A DNA stretch of 64,000 bases. Source: Sphingomonas desiccabilis (GTDB lineage Bacteria > Pseudomonadota > Alphaproteobacteria > Sphingomonadales > Sphingomonadaceae). Below the pieces are notes generated by a model. That model was not told where the DNA came from, did no database searches, and was given only the letters and a program-made list of their open reading frames with translations. Location of the stretch: the NCBI RefSeq assembly GCF_004135605.1, contig NZ_SDPT01000001.1, positions 558,001 through 622,000 of the forward strand. The letters run 5' to 3'. Positions 49,998 to 59,876 of this stretch are shown in pieces. The stretch's first letter is position 1. Each line of letters begins with the position of its first letter. A program made the position numbers and the translations under genes.

Positions 49998-50684
49998 ATG
50001 ACCGATCAGCCTCTTGCCGTCGCCCTCGTCTCGGGCGGCCTCGACTCCATGGTTTCCGCCGCGCTCGCACGCGAGGCGGGATATCGTCTCCTCGCGCTTT
50101 CGGTGGACTATAATCAGCGCCACCAGATCGAACTCGCCGCGGCCGGCCGAGTGGCCGCGGCGCTCGGTGCCGAACGGCACGTCACCTTGTCCCTGGACCT
50201 GTCCGCGTTCGGCGGTTCGGCGCTGACGGCCGATATCGCCGTCCCCAAGGACGGCGTGGCGCCCGGGATCCCGATCACCTATGTGCCGGCGCGCAACACG
50301 ATCTTCCTGAGCCTCTCGCTCGGCTGGGCCGAGGCGGCGGGCGCGCGCGACCTGTTCATCGGCGTGAACGCGCTCGACTATTCGGGCTATCCGGACTGCC
50401 GTCCCGAGTTCATCGCCGGCTTCGAACACCTGGCAGCGCTGGCGACGAAGGCCGGCGTGGAAGGCGAGGGGTTCAAGATCCACGCGCCGCTCCAGCACAT
50501 GACCAAGGCCGATATCGTGCGCGAGGGCACCCGGCTTGGGCTAGACCTGGGCATCAGCTGGTCCTGCTATGATCCGCAGGGCGACCTTCACTGCGGCCTG
50601 TGCGACAGCTGCCGGCTGCGCTCCAAGGGCTTCGAGGAGGCAGGCGTGCCGGATCCGACCCGCTACGCCACCGCCGCGGCCTGA
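49998..50684 (+). CDS. queC: 7-cyano-7-deazaguanine synthase QueC
   Basis: QueC makes preQ0 from 7-carboxy-7-deazaguanine in queuosine tRNA modification. The 228-residue protein has the PP-loop [13 protein letters not shown] near 11-23, [15 protein letters not shown] near 127, and the zinc-binding C-terminus [18 protein letters not shown]. Start ATG at 49998. The queE gene follows after 16 bp. No preQ1 riboswitch fold was recognisable upstream. Confidence 0.95.
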   Translation: MTDQPLAVALVSGGLDSMVSAALAREAGYRLLALSVDYNQRHQIELAAAGRVAAALGAERHVTLSLDLSAFGGSALTADIAVPKDGVAPGIPITYVPARNTIFLSLSLGWAEAAGARDLFIGVNALDYSGYPDCRPEFIAGFEHLAALATKAGVEGEGFKIHAPLQHMTKADIVREGTRLGLDLGISWSCYDPQGDLHCGLCDSCRLRSKGFEEAGVPDPTRYATAAA

Positions 50685-50700
50685 CAGGGACGCCGGGATC

Positions 50701-51333
50701 GTGAGCTACGCCGTCAAGGAGATGTTCCTGACGCTGCAGGGGGAGGGCGTGCATGCCGGTCGCCGGGCGGTGTTCGTGCGCTTCGCCGGGTGCAACCTGT
50801 GGAGCGGGCGCGAGGTCGACCGCGCCAGCGCCATCTGCCGCTTCTGCGACACCGACTTCGTCGGGACGGATGGCGAGGGCGGGGGCAAGTTCGCCGATGC
50901 GGCTGCCCTGGTCGCCGCGGTCGAGGGCTTCTGGGGGGCCGGCTTCGAGCGCCGGTTCGTCGTGCTGACGGGCGGGGAGCCCATGCTCCAGATCGACGAT
51001 TCGCTGGTGGAGGCGCTGCACGCAGCCGGCTTCACCATCGCGATCGAGAGCAACGGCACGATCGCCGCGCACCCGGGAATCGACTGGGTCTGCATCAGCC
51101 CCAAAGCCGGCAGCACGGTGGTGCAACGCAGCGGCGATGAACTGAAGCTCGTATGGCCGCAGCCGGGTCTGGACCCGGCGGAGATTGAAGGCTGGAACTT
51201 CGCGAACTTCCTCGCCCAGCCGCTCGACGATCCCCAGGCAGACGCGAACCGCGAGGCGGCCGTAGCGCTGGTGCTCGCCCGGCCGAAGTGGCGCCTGTCT
51301 CTCCAGACGCACAAGCTGCTGGGGCTGCGCTGA
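50701..51333 (+). CDS. queE: 7-carboxy-7-deazaguanine synthase QueE
   Basis: A radical SAM enzyme of 210 residues that rearranges 6-carboxytetrahydropterin into 7-carboxy-7-deazaguanine. The variant cluster motif is C31-x14-C46-x2-C49 in RFAGCNLWSGRE and CRFCDTDF, the longer-insert QueE type. LTGGEPMLQ near 91 is the SAM-binding strand. Starts at GTG. Coupled position behind queC. The other queuosine genes (queD, folE) are not in this window. Confidence 0.94.
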   Translation: MSYAVKEMFLTLQGEGVHAGRRAVFVRFAGCNLWSGREVDRASAICRFCDTDFVGTDGEGGGKFADAAALVAAVEGFWGAGFERRFVVLTGGEPMLQIDDSLVEALHAAGFTIAIESNGTIAAHPGIDWVCISPKAGSTVVQRSGDELKLVWPQPGLDPAEIEGWNFANFLAQPLDDPQADANREAAVALVLARPKWRLSLQTHKLLGLR

Positions 51334-51352
51334 TCCGCAGCCCGGGTCCGGA

Positions 51353-52030
51353 TCAGCCGAGCAGCGGATAGGCGCCGCAGCGCCTGTCCTGCCAGATGCC
51401 CTTCTTCCAGCATTTCGGCCGGGTGAGCGGCTCCACGTTGGTGAGCGGGCGCTGGTAGAAGCCGCCGGGGAACTGCTGCTCGCTGGCGGGAACCAGGCTG
51501 TTGCGCAGCTTGCGCATCTGCTGTTCCGCAAGCAGGCCGAACTGGCCCTTGGGCGTGAACACCGCCTCCTGGCCGATCTCGCCAGCTGCCTGGCAGAAGT
51601 TGAGCTGTGCCGACACCGTCGAGAAGCTCGAGTAGACGCGGGTGCCAAACTGGTCGAGCGCGGTCTGCCCTTCCTTCTTGGTCTTGGCATTGCGCTCGAA
51701 ATATTTCGCCAGAACCTCATAGCTGCGCTTCAGCTCGTCCGCGTGCGTGTCGAGCAGATCATTGTAGTTGTTGAGCGTCAGCAGCGTGGGTTCGAACTGG
51801 CACTGGAGCGCGGCGACGTTGAGGCCGGCACGCAGGTTCCAGGCAAGGGCCGCGCGCAACTCGTCCCCGGTGGCGCCGGGAAGCGCCTGGACGGTGATGC
51901 CGGGCTCGGCGCCGGTCACGCGCGGGCCGGACAGCTCGGGCGACTTGAAGAAGAACTGCGCCGAGGCGGGGGCGGCGTAGGTCGCTGCGGCAAGGGCCGC
52001 GCCGGCGATCAGGGTTCGCACTGACTTCAT
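51353..52030 (-). CDS. Exported protein of unknown function
   Basis: A 225-residue protein with a clear Sec signal (MKSVRTLIAGAALAAATYAAPASA, cleavage after ASA). The mature protein has about four conserved-looking Cys (LQCQFEP, NFCQAAG, KCWKKG, RRCGAYP) that could form two disulfides in the periplasm, and helical segments (DLLDTHADELKRSYEVLAKYF). I do not recognise a family. It is convergent with queE (20 bp apart). Its promoter must lie in the 52031-52235 gap. Confidence 0.78.
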   Translation of the reverse strand: MKSVRTLIAGAALAAATYAAPASAQFFFKSPELSGPRVTGAEPGITVQALPGATGDELRAALAWNLRAGLNVAALQCQFEPTLLTLNNYNDLLDTHADELKRSYEVLAKYFERNAKTKKEGQTALDQFGTRVYSSFSTVSAQLNFCQAAGEIGQEAVFTPKGQFGLLAEQQMRKLRNSLVPASEQQFPGGFYQRPLTNVEPLTRPKCWKKGIWQDRRCGAYPLLG

Positions 52031-52235
52031 GGGATCCTCTCAAGCGCCAATGCGGCGCCACGAGAAGGGGTTACGGGGTTTTGCCGTGCGTCGCCAAGAC
52101 CCTTTTTGCTCGCCGGTGGCGATCGCCCATCCGCAGTCAGCTACTTGGGATTCAACGGATTCTTGATCCGGTCGCTTGCTGCGCTGCGGCAGCTGAGCAG
52201 GGCGGCTCCCAGGCCGTCCGCGGCGTCCCAAAAAA

Positions 52236-52267
52236 CAAAGGCCGCCCGGTCGCCCGGACGGCCTTTG
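52236..52267 (-). terminator. Intrinsic terminator of the Asn/Thr-rich lipoprotein gene
   Basis: A near-perfect 14-bp inverted repeat (caaaggccgcccgg / ccggacggcctttg, one mismatch); read on the minus strand it is followed by ttttttggg. It ends transcription of the gene at 52292-52564. Confidence 0.88.
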
Positions 52268-52291
52268 CTGAACAGACGCCGAAGCGTCTGA

Positions 52292-52564
52292 TTACATCGC
52301 GTTGGTGGTCGCGGTGTCGTTGCCCAGCGCGGTGTCGTTCGCGAGCATGGTGTCGTTCGCGAGCATCGCGTCGTTGCCCATGGCGCCGTCAACGGCGGTC
52401 ATGTTGTCGGTCATCGTGCCGTCGAGCGAGGTGTCGGTCGAGTTCAGATCGGTCACGATCGTGTTGTCGGTGGTGGTCTCGGCCGAGTCGCCGCAAGCTG
52501 CGACCATCAGCGCCGCACCGGCGACCATCGAGCTGGTAACGATCTTGGAAATGATTGCGCGCAT
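52292..52564 (-). CDS. Small Asn/Asp/Thr-rich repeat lipoprotein
   Basis: A 90-residue precursor. After the N-terminal MRAIISKIVTSSMVAGAALM comes a lipobox (MVAAC, Cys near 24). The mature part is almost only Thr, Asp, Asn, Ala and Met with six-residue repeats MLANDTMLANDTALGNDT. The ATG at 52564 has a ribosome binding site (gggag). Probably an extended, acidic surface or periplasmic tail. Function unknown. The gene is single, with its own terminator. Confidence 0.75.
   Translation of the reverse strand: MRAIISKIVTSSMVAGAALMVAACGDSAETTTDNTIVTDLNSTDTSLDGTMTDNMTAVDGAMGNDAMLANDTMLANDTALGNDTATTNAM
52331..52366. repeat. 18-bp perfect tandem duplication within the lipoprotein gene
   Basis: The unit ggtgtcgttcgcgagcat occurs twice in a row (52331-52348, 52349-52366), with degenerate copies on either side. 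It encodes the repeated MLANDT unit and is a candidate for length variation between strains. Confidence 0.9.
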
Positions 52565-52630
52565 GTAGAGCTCCCTAAACAAGTGGTTTGGCGGCTTATC
52601 TGCCGTTTAATACCCAACCAGGGATGGACA

Positions 52631-53338
52631 TTAGTCGGTTCGCGAGCAGCCCTCAAGCGGGTTTTCGCGCGATGCGGTGAGTGACTCCAGCAACGTCGGA
52701 AATTCCAGCAAAAGTGCCGCGTCGAAGCTCTCCTGACGGGCATCCCGCCCAAGCTGTTCGAGGCTGGTTACTGGGAATTCGGGAAGGCCGCACGGCACGA
52801 TCCCGCCGAAGTGGGCGAGGTCCGGAGACAGATTGACAGAAAAGCCGTGAAAAGTGACCCAGCGTCGCACGCGAACGCCGATCGCGCCGATCTTTGCCTC
52901 CTGCCCGCCATCGCGGGTCCAGATTCCGATCCGCTCGGGCACCGAGAACGCCTTTACCTCCAGCCGCGCGAGGGCGCGGATGATCCATTGCTCGACGGCG
53001 TGGACGAAGCAGCGGACGTCGCGCCCGCGCTGCGCGAGGTTCAGCATCAGATAGCCGACCCGCTGACCGGGGCCATGGTAGGTGTAGCGGCCGCCACGGC
53101 CCGCCGGATAGACCGGGAAGCGCGGGTCGAGCAGTTCGGCCGGATCGGCGCTGGTTCCCGCGGTGTAGAGCGGCGGATGCTCGACCAGCCACACCAGTTC
53201 GCCTGCGGCGCCGTCCGCGATCGCGGCTGCCCGCGCCTCCATGGTTGCCAGGGCCCGAGGATAGTCGGTGAGGCCAGGCTCGATGCGCCATTCAGGGAGC
53301 GGGGGGCGGGGCGAGGCGGGCGTGTCGGGGGTAAGCAT
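52631..53338 (-). CDS. lipB: Octanoyltransferase LipB
   Basis: LipB transfers octanoyl groups from ACP to lipoyl domains, the first step of lipoate biosynthesis. The 235-residue protein (start ATG 53338) has [17 protein letters not shown] near 46-62, [17 protein letters not shown] near 80-96, the active-site Lys in [10 protein letters not shown] near 147 and the acyl-thioester Cys in [14 protein letters not shown] near 180-193. A much longer upstream reading frame is antisense to the membrane protein genes and is not coding. lipA is not in this window. Confidence 0.95.
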   Translation of the reverse strand: MLTPDTPASPRPPLPEWRIEPGLTDYPRALATMEARAAAIADGAAGELVWLVEHPPLYTAGTSADPAELLDPRFPVYPAGRGGRYTYHGPGQRVGYLMLNLAQRGRDVRCFVHAVEQWIIRALARLEVKAFSVPERIGIWTRDGGQEAKIGAIGVRVRRWVTFHGFSVNLSPDLAHFGGIVPCGLPEFPVTSLEQLGRDARQESFDAALLLEFPTLLESLTASRENPLEGCSRTD

Positions 53339-53401
53339 TGGCAAGCCCCGGTAGCACAGGTACAGCCACGCGTCATGCAACCAGTGGGGAACGGGGCGCC
53401 G

Positions 53402-54235
53402 ATGCGGGCCATGGTCGAGATGGAGCAGGTGTGGGATCGCACCGCTGCCTTCCTCCGTGCACGCCGCGCCGCGCTGGTCGCCTTGGCGCTGCCGGCACTG
53501 TTCGTGCCCGGGATGATCGGCGGGCTGGCCGAAGCTGCCGCTGCGCAGAACGTCGGCGCATCGGGCGGGGCCTGGATGCCGGTGCGGCTCGTAGCTGGGC
53601 TGCTGATGCTGTGGGCCGAGCTTGCGATCCTTGCCCTGGCCGCCGGGCTCGACAGTCCGCGCGCGGCGCTTCGTCAGGCCGGATTGCGCCTGCCGGTGGT
53701 GATCGGCTTTGCCGTTCTGTTGACCGCGCTGCTCTTGCTGCTGGCGATGCCGGCGGCGGGGATCCTCGTGGCATATGGCTTCGACTTCGTGGCCGCGGCA
53801 GCGGGCGAAAGCGTGCGGCCCAGCGTCGTCGCGACGGCATGGATCGCGCTCTACGGGCTGGTGCTGATCCCGCTGCTGCTGTGGGTCGCCGCACGGCTGA
53901 GCCTGGTGACGCCTGTCGTCCTCCAGGAACGGCGGGGGCTGGGCGCGATCGCGCGCACCGTTGCGCTGACGCGCGGCCTGGCGGCCAAGATCATCGGCAT
54001 GTTCCTGCTCTACGGTATCCTGTCGATGGTGCTTACGGCTGCGGTCCGGTTCGCGGGCGGCACCATTTTTGCCGTCATCTTCGGCGGCGACGACGGCCTG
54101 GGCGTGGCGTCCGTGCTGACGTTGCTGCTCACCACCCTCGTGGAGACGGCGATGGCCGTTCTGCTGTGGGGGTTCACCGGCAAGCTCTACCTTGCGGCAC
54201 GCGAACGGCAGGACGGAACGGCGGAACATCGATGA
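53402..54235 (+). CDS. Multi-span membrane protein, first of a tandem pair
   Basis: A 277-residue inner-membrane protein with about six hydrophobic spans, e.g. [19 protein letters not shown] and [19 protein letters not shown]. The block [20 protein letters not shown] followed by ARTVALTRG recurs in the next gene as [20 protein letters not shown] and [10 protein letters not shown], so the two are paralogues. It resembles glycerophosphodiester-phosphodiesterase membrane-domain-like or YciC-like proteins, function unknown. The stop overlaps the next start (ATGA). The gene is divergent from lipB across 63 bp. Confidence 0.78.
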   Translation: MRAMVEMEQVWDRTAAFLRARRAALVALALPALFVPGMIGGLAEAAAAQNVGASGGAWMPVRLVAGLLMLWAELAILALAAGLDSPRAALRQAGLRLPVVIGFAVLLTALLLLLAMPAAGILVAYGFDFVAAAAGESVRPSVVATAWIALYGLVLIPLLLWVAARLSLVTPVVLQERRGLGAIARTVALTRGLAAKIIGMFLLYGILSMVLTAAVRFAGGTIFAVIFGGDDGLGVASVLTLLLTTLVETAMAVLLWGFTGKLYLAARERQDGTAEHR

Positions 54236-54960
54236 AGCTGAATATGGCCGCCGTAGTCGGCGGCGCGTGGACCCTGTGGCGGCGCGAGCGTGCGCTGCTG
54301 TTGCCACTGGCGGGTGTGTTTCTGGTGGTACCGACGATGGCGGCGACCATCTGGATGGTCGTGCCGGAGGCGTCGGATCCGGCGGCGCCGGCGGACGCTG
54401 CCACCTTGATCCAGTCGATGCAGGCCTATCTCTACGCCAATCTGCACTGGCTGCTGCTCCAGACCCTTCTCGGCCTGTTCGGAACCGGCACGATCCTGGC
54501 GCTGTTCCTCGATTCGAGCCGCCCGACGGTTGGGGGCGCGATGGGCGTGGCGCTCCGGCGGTTCCCCGCGCTTCTGGTGGCGCAGATCGCATGCCAGTTC
54601 GCGGTGGTGCTCGGGCTGATGGCGTTCGTGCTGCCCGGGCTCTATGCCGTCGGCCGTATCTTCCTGATCCCCGCGGCGATCGTCGCCGAGCCGCGGCGCA
54701 ATGCGATCGAGGCCATGGCGCGCGGGCTTCAGCTTACCGCGGGCAACGGCTTCGCGCTCCTCGGGCTCCAGGCAGTCTTCTATTTCGCCGCGCAGATGGT
54801 GGTGGCGCTTGGCAGCGCCTTTACGTCCGCAGGGCAGGGCAACGCCGTCGCGGTTGCCCTGGGGGCGCTCGTCGCCGGCGTCGCGAACGGCGGGATGACG
54901 CTCGCCTATGCCCTGTTGCGAGTGTCCGCCTATGCTCAGGCGAGCGGCAGCCGCGGATAA
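54232..54960 (+). CDS. Multi-span membrane protein, second of a tandem pair
   Basis: A 242-residue inner-membrane protein with about six spans ([59 protein letters not shown]). Paralogue of the preceding gene, to which it is coupled by a 4-nt overlap, suggesting the two form a hetero-oligomer. It lacks any enzymatic motif I can see. The 3' end overlaps the convergent GNAT gene by 25 bp. Confidence 0.78.
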   Translation: MKLNMAAVVGGAWTLWRRERALLLPLAGVFLVVPTMAATIWMVVPEASDPAAPADAATLIQSMQAYLYANLHWLLLQTLLGLFGTGTILALFLDSSRPTVGGAMGVALRRFPALLVAQIACQFAVVLGLMAFVLPGLYAVGRIFLIPAAIVAEPRRNAIEAMARGLQLTAGNGFALLGLQAVFYFAAQMVVALGSAFTSAGQGNAVAVALGALVAGVANGGMTLAYALLRVSAYAQASGSRG

Positions 54961-55526
54961 TGCGGCGCCGCGTCGGGCGAAAGGATGCCCGATGCGCGCG
55001 GATCGGCGAAGGTCTCGACGGTCCGCTTGAACGGCACGAAGCCGCTCTTGCGATAGAAGCCCAGGGCACGCGGGTGGTCGAGCGTGCAGGTGTGGACCCA
55101 CAGCCGCTCCACGTCCTTGCGCCAGGCGAGGGTCAGCGCCTGTGCCATCAGCCACCGGCCCAGGCCGCGCCCGACCAGTTCCGGGACGAGGGCGAAATAG
55201 GACAGCTCGCATTCGCCCGCGCGACGGTGATCGAGTTCCAGCATGCCGACCTCGATACCCCGCGGGTCCACCGCGGCGTACACCGAGATGCCCGGATCGT
55301 GGAGGATCGCCCGCAGACGGTCGTCGTTCATCACCAGCCGCGAGAACCACAGCCACGGCTCACCGACGCGGCGGAACAGCGCCCGGTACTTGGCGAGATC
55401 CGGTTCGCGCCAGTGGACGAGCCGGAGCGGCGCGTCGGGAAGCGGGCGTAGCGGCGGCCTCGACCGCATCTCGAGCGAGGTGACGATCGTGGCGACCTCG
55501 TCGGGGCGGACCGGTATCAGCCCCAC
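54936..55526 (-). CDS. GNAT family N-acetyltransferase
   Basis: A 196-residue acetyl-CoA-dependent acetyltransferase. The GNAT fold shows GMLELDHRRAGECELSYFAL leading into the CoA-binding turn VPELVGRGLGRWLMAQA near 112-128, then HPRALGFYRKSGFVPF near 152-167. Start GTG at 55526, 4 bp after the hemF stop, so it is probably translated from the hemF transcript. Acceptor substrate unknown. Confidence 0.9.
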   Translation of the reverse strand: MGLIPVRPDEVATIVTSLEMRSRPPLRPLPDAPLRLVHWREPDLAKYRALFRRVGEPWLWFSRLVMNDDRLRAILHDPGISVYAAVDPRGIEVGMLELDHRRAGECELSYFALVPELVGRGLGRWLMAQALTLAWRKDVERLWVHTCTLDHPRALGFYRKSGFVPFKRTVETFADPRASGILSPDAAPHYPRLPLA

Positions 55527-55530
55527 GGGA

Positions 55531-56373
55531 TCAGCTCCAGCTCGCCATCGGCGGCAGGCTCATCAGGATCGCGTCGATGTTGCCGCCGGTCTTCAGGCCG
55601 AACAGGGTGCCGCGGTCGTAGACCAGGTTGAATTCGGCGTAGCGGCCCCGCCATTCGAGCTGCCGGACGCGGTCGGCCTCGGTGAAATCCTGATCCATCC
55701 GCCGGCGCACGAGTGCCGGGTAGATCGCGAGGAACGCCTCGCCCACGTCGCGGGTGAAGGCGAAGTTCGCGTCGAAGTCGCCTTCCAGATGGTCGTAGAA
55801 GATGCCGCCGACACCGCGATGCACGTTGCGGTGGGGGATGAAGAAATAGTCGTCCGCCCATTTTTTGAAGCGCGGATAGTGATCGGGATCGTGCCGGTCG
55901 CACGCGGCCGCCAGTGCCTGGTGGAAGTCGGCGGTGTCCTCGTCATAGGGGATCGGCGGGTTGAGGTCCGCTCCACCCCCGAACCAGCGCTTGGTTGTCA
56001 CCAGGAAGCGGGTGTTCATGTGCACGGCGGGCACATGCGGGTTCGCCATGTGCGCGACCAGGCTGATGCCGGTCGCAAAAAAGGCGGGGTTCTCCCCCGC
56101 GCCGTGGATGGACTGCGCGAAGCCGCCCTCCAGCGTCCCGGCGACCGTGGAGACGTTGACGCCCACCTTCTCGAACACGCGGCCCTTCATCAACCCGCGC
56201 ACGCCACCGCCGCCATGGCCTCCGGCCGAATCGACCCGGTCCCACGGGCTGTAGTCGAAGCGTGCGCCCGACCCGGCTTCGCGCTCGATCGCTTCGAATT
56301 CGGCGCAGATCCGATCGCGCAACTGCTCGAACCAAGTACGCGCGGCAAGTTGTTGGGAGTCGAGAGGTTCCAT
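55531..56373 (-). CDS. hemF: Oxygen-dependent coproporphyrinogen-III oxidase HemF
   Basis: HemF decarboxylates coproporphyrinogen III to protoporphyrinogen IX with O2 in haem synthesis. The 280-residue protein has family blocks VFEKVGVNVSTVAG near 68, NPHVPAVHMNTRF near 111, FGGGADLNPPIPYDED near 131 and EFNLVYDRGTLFGL near 248. Length and motifs are complete. First gene of a two-gene minus-strand unit with the GNAT gene. Haem made here feeds the cytochromes encoded nearby. Confidence 0.97.
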   Translation of the reverse strand: MEPLDSQQLAARTWFEQLRDRICAEFEAIEREAGSGARFDYSPWDRVDSAGGHGGGGVRGLMKGRVFEKVGVNVSTVAGTLEGGFAQSIHGAGENPAFFATGISLVAHMANPHVPAVHMNTRFLVTTKRWFGGGADLNPPIPYDEDTADFHQALAAACDRHDPDHYPRFKKWADDYFFIPHRNVHRGVGGIFYDHLEGDFDANFAFTRDVGEAFLAIYPALVRRRMDQDFTEADRVRQLEWRGRYAEFNLVYDRGTLFGLKTGGNIDAILMSLPPMASWS

Positions 56374-56414
56374 CGGGACGGCTTAGCTGCGCCGCCCGCG
56401 CGAAGTCGAGGGGC

Positions 56415-56870
56415 TCAGCCGAACGCCGGCCAGCCGCCGGTCTGGCGCAGCGCCTCGCCCACTACCATCGCCCCGGCGACGGCGACGTTCAGCGAGCGCA
56501 TCTCCGGACGCATCGGGATGGCCACCGCAAGATCGGCGGCCGCATGCACGGCCTCCGGCACCCCCGAGCCTTCGGAGCCCAGCAGCAGCGTGTCGCTCGC
56601 CTCGAATCGCGTATCCGGCAGCGGAACCGCGCCGCGGGTGGTGAGCAGCACGAGGCGGCCGGGAAGCTGTGCGCGGAATGCGTCCCAGTCCACGTGGCGC
56701 ACCACCGACGCTTGCGCCGCATAGTCCATGCCGGCGCGTGCCAGCGCACGGTCGCTCCAAGGGAAGCCCATCGGCTCGATCAGGTCGATGCCCACACCGA
56801 GGCAGGCCCCCAGCCGGAGGATGGTGCCGACGTTTCCGGCGATGTCGGGCTGAAACATTGCGATCCGCAC
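56415..56870 (-). CDS. trmL: tRNA (cytidine(34)-2'-O)-methyltransferase TrmL
   Basis: A 151-residue SPOUT-fold methyltransferase that methylates the wobble ribose of tRNA-Leu. The SAM-binding knot motifs are clear: FQPDIAGNVGTILRLGACL near 6-24, LLLGSEGSGVPE near 95-106 and IPMRPEMRSLNVAVAGAMV near 118-136. Start GTG at 56870. It is 41 bp upstream of hemF on the same strand, so all three minus-strand genes may be co-transcribed. Confidence 0.94.
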   Translation of the reverse strand: MRIAMFQPDIAGNVGTILRLGACLGVGIDLIEPMGFPWSDRALARAGMDYAAQASVVRHVDWDAFRAQLPGRLVLLTTRGAVPLPDTRFEASDTLLLGSEGSGVPEAVHAAADLAVAIPMRPEMRSLNVAVAGAMVVGEALRQTGGWPAFG

Positions 56871-57094
56871 CGCACGGCTTTGCCCTGCCTCAAACTCTTG
56901 CGCAACGAGGCCGTGTAGGGGCGCCGAGCAGGCAGCAGCTTGGGGGCAGTTGGCAAAGTGACACCCCCACGTCTATCACGTTGCGGAGGCGCCGGAGTTC
57001 AAGGCGACTTGACGCAGCCGAATAGATGGCAAGGCTGCCTGTAGTTCTGAGGCGCGTTCGCGCCGAATGGTTTGGGTGCAGGGGCAAATAGCGC

Positions 57095-57676
57095 ATGGCG
57101 ACAATAGACGAGGTTCCCCCCGGCGGAGCGACCGGCTCGCACGATGACGTGATCGAGAATCCCCGCCGACGCGATTATCTTTCCATTGGCGCGGTGGCAT
57201 TTGCAGGTGTGGGCGTGGGCGTGGTCGCCCTGCCGCTCATCAACCAGATGAGCCCCTCGGCGGACGTGCTGGCGCTTTCGACCACGGAACTCGACCTGTC
57301 GGCGATTGAGCCCGGCCAGGCGATCAAGGCGTCGTTCCGCAAGCAGCCGCTGTTCGTGCGCAACCTGACCCCGCAGGAGATCGAGGCCGCCAACAAGGTG
57401 CCGCTGTCGGACCTGCGCGATCCCCAGTCGCTCGCCGAACGGACAAAGGAAGGCAAGGCCAATTGGCTCGTCACGTTGGGCGTGTGCACCCATCTGGGCT
57501 GCGTTCCGCTGGGTGCCGGCGAGGGCGAGAACAAGGGCCCGTTCGGGGGCTATTTCTGCCCGTGCCATGGCTCTGCCTATGACACGGCCGGTCGCATCCG
57601 GCAGGGGCCGGCACCGCTGAACCTGGCGGTTCCCGACTATTCGTTCACGTCCGACACCACGATCCTGGTCGGCTGA
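57095..57676 (+). CDS. petA: Ubiquinol-cytochrome c reductase Rieske iron-sulfur subunit
   Basis: A 193-residue Rieske protein of the bc1 complex. The N-terminus carries a twin-arginine signal-anchor ([14 protein letters not shown]) so it is inserted by Tat. The [2Fe-2S] ligands are C131 and H133 (CTHLGC) and C155 and H158 (CPCHGS); C136 and C157 form the usual disulfide. First gene of petABC. Electrons from ubiquinol reach cytochrome c1 through it. Confidence 0.97.
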   Translation: MATIDEVPPGGATGSHDDVIENPRRRDYLSIGAVAFAGVGVGVVALPLINQMSPSADVLALSTTELDLSAIEPGQAIKASFRKQPLFVRNLTPQEIEAANKVPLSDLRDPQSLAERTKEGKANWLVTLGVCTHLGCVPLGAGEGENKGPFGGYFCPCHGSAYDTAGRIRQGPAPLNLAVPDYSFTSDTTILVG

Positions 57677-57689
57677 GGAGAGACACGCG

Positions 57690-58994
57690 ATGAGCTTTCC
57701 CTGGGCCCAGCACTATGCGCCGAAGCACCCGCTGATGCAGTGGGTGGACAGCCGCCTGCCGCTGCCGCGCTTCGTCTACAACGCGATCGGCGGCGGCTAT
57801 CCCGTCCCGCGCAACCTCAACTATTTCTGGAACTTCGGCATCATGGCGGGTGCCGCCCTGATGATCCAGATCGTGACCGGCATCGTGCTCGCCATGCACT
57901 ATGCCGCCAACGGCGCGGTCGCGTTCGACTCGGTCGAATCGATCATGCGCGACGTCAACGCCGGCTGGTTCCTGCGCTATGCGCACGCCAACGGCGCATC
58001 GATGTTCCTGGCGGTGGTCTACATCCACATCTTCCGCGGGCTCTATTACGGCTCGTACAAGGCCCCGCGCGAAATGGTGTGGCTGCTTGGCGTGGTCATT
58101 TTCCTGCTTCTGATGGCGACCGCCTTCATGGGCTATGTGCTTCCGTGGGGGCAGATGAGCTTCTGGGGCGCACAGGTCATCACCGGCTTCTTCTCGGCGA
58201 TTCCCGGCATTGGCGAGACGATCCGCATCTGGCTGCTTGGCGGCTATGCGCCGGACAACGCCGCGCTCAACCGCTTCTTCTCGCTCCACTATCTGCTGCC
58301 GTTCGTGATTCTGGGGGTCATCATCCTGCACATCTGGGCGCTGCATATCCCCGGCTCGGGCAATCCGACCGGCGTGGAGGTGAAGGCGGAGCAGGACACG
58401 GTGCCGTTCCACCCCTATTACACCGCCAAGGACGGCTTCGGCCTGGGCGTGTTCCTGATCGTGTTCGCCGCCCTGCTGTTCTTCGCGCCCAATTACCTGG
58501 GCCATGCGGACAACTACATTCCGGCCAACCCGCTCTCGACGCCCGCACACATCGTGCCGGAATGGTATTTCTGGCCGTTCTACGCGATCCTGCGCGCCTT
58601 CACCGTGGACTTCATCATCCCGGCGAAGCTGTGGGGCGTGCTGGCGATGTTCGGCTCGATCCTGCTGCTGTTCTTCCTGCCGTGGCTTGATCGCTCGCCG
58701 GTCCGTTCGGCGAACTTCCGCCCCATGTATCGCACGCTGTTCTGGGTGCTGGTGGCGGACGTGCTGGTGCTCGGCTTCTGCGGAGGTGCGCCGGCGGAAC
58801 CCGCCTACATCATCGCCAGCCAGATCGCGGCGGCCTATTACTTCCTCCACTTCCTGGTGCTGGTACCGATCGTCTCCGCTCTGGAGCGTCCGCGCCCGCT
58901 GCCGAACTCGATTACCGAGGCGGTGCTGGAAGGGAAGAGCGGCTCTCGCATGCGCGAAACTGCAGTGACCGGCGCGCCGGCCGCGGCCGAATAA
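57690..58994 (+). CDS. petB: Cytochrome b of the bc1 complex
   Basis: A 434-residue membrane protein with eight spans and two b haems. Family markers are [13 protein letters not shown] near 41, [21 protein letters not shown] near 92-112 (here given as [11 protein letters not shown] and YIHIFRG), the Q-site [19 protein letters not shown] near 145-163 and [13 protein letters not shown] near 290. Starts 14 bp after petA. Extra C-terminal residues ([18 protein letters not shown]) are alphaproteobacterial. Confidence 0.97.
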   Translation: MSFPWAQHYAPKHPLMQWVDSRLPLPRFVYNAIGGGYPVPRNLNYFWNFGIMAGAALMIQIVTGIVLAMHYAANGAVAFDSVESIMRDVNAGWFLRYAHANGASMFLAVVYIHIFRGLYYGSYKAPREMVWLLGVVIFLLLMATAFMGYVLPWGQMSFWGAQVITGFFSAIPGIGETIRIWLLGGYAPDNAALNRFFSLHYLLPFVILGVIILHIWALHIPGSGNPTGVEVKAEQDTVPFHPYYTAKDGFGLGVFLIVFAALLFFAPNYLGHADNYIPANPLSTPAHIVPEWYFWPFYAILRAFTVDFIIPAKLWGVLAMFGSILLLFFLPWLDRSPVRSANFRPMYRTLFWVLVADVLVLGFCGGAPAEPAYIIASQIAAAYYFLHFLVLVPIVSALERPRPLPNSITEAVLEGKSGSRMRETAVTGAPAAAE

Positions 58995-59009
58995 GGGGCA
59001 TCGACTTTC

Positions 59010-59876
59010 ATGATCTCTTCCCTTTTCCGGTTGGCGTTGCGCAACCTGAACATTCTGATCGGTCTCGCGTTCGCGGGCGTGCTGATGCTCGCGCTCATCA
59101 CGACCGTCTACGGCCTGATCACCGAGCCTGCCGCACCCACCGCGGAGCATGAGTTCCACCGGGAGCACAAGCCGCTCAAGCTGGCGAGCGACGGGCCCTT
59201 CGGCCAGTTCGACCGCCAGCAGCTCCAGCGGGGCTTCCAGGTCTACAAGGAAGTCTGCGCCGCCTGCCACTCGCTCCGCCTGGTTGCGTTCCGCAACCTT
59301 GAGGACCTCGGCTACAACGAGGCCGAAGTGAAGGCGATCGCCACCCAGTGGGCGATCCAGCAGCCGAGCATCAATCCGGAGACCGGCGAGACGGCGACCC
59401 GGGCCAACATCCCCTCGGACCGCTTCCCGCTGGCCTTTGCGAACGACGTCGCCGCACGGGCTGCGAACAACAATGCGATCCCGCCGGATCTTTCGCTGAT
59501 CACCAAGGCGCGAGAGGGCGGGGCGGCCTATATCTACTCGCTGCTGACCGGCTATCAGAACCAGCCGGCAGAGCTGGTGCACGAGTTCCCGGGCGCGAAG
59601 ACGCCGGAAGGGCTGCATTACAACCCCTACTTCCCGAACCTGAACATCGCGATGCCGCCGCCGCTCACCAGCAACGATCAGGTGACCTATCAGGACGGCA
59701 CGCGCGCGACGATCGACCAGATGGCAAAGGACGTCTCGGCGTTCCTGGTGTGGACCGCGGAGCCGAACCTGGAGACGCGACACCAGGCGGGATTGGCGAC
59801 GATCCTGTTCCTGCTGATCTTCACGCTGCTGACCTTCGGCGCCTACCGCAACATCTGGCGGGGCGTGAAGCATTGA
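59010..59876 (+). CDS. petC: Cytochrome c1
   Basis: A 288-residue membrane-anchored cytochrome of the bc1 complex. A leader LNILIGLAFAGVLMLALITTV, haem site CAACHSLRLVAFRN with C83, C86, H87, axial Met in LNIAMPPPL near 213, and a C-terminal membrane anchor (LATILFLLIFTLLTFGAYRN). Maturation requires the ccm genes found earlier in the window. Stop overlaps the apt TTG start. Confidence 0.96.
   Translation: MISSLFRLALRNLNILIGLAFAGVLMLALITTVYGLITEPAAPTAEHEFHREHKPLKLASDGPFGQFDRQQLQRGFQVYKEVCAACHSLRLVAFRNLEDLGYNEAEVKAIATQWAIQQPSINPETGETATRANIPSDRFPLAFANDVAARAANNNAIPPDLSLITKAREGGAAYIYSLLTGYQNQPAELVHEFPGAKTPEGLHYNPYFPNLNIAMPPPLTSNDQVTYQDGTRATIDQMAKDVSAFLVWTAEPNLETRHQAGLATILFLLIFTLLTFGAYRNIWRGVKH

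Noticed and set aside
53339..54592. N-terminal extension of LipB on the minus strand
   Set aside because: The frame stays open far upstream only because it is antisense to the two membrane protein genes; LipB homology begins at the ATG at 53338.
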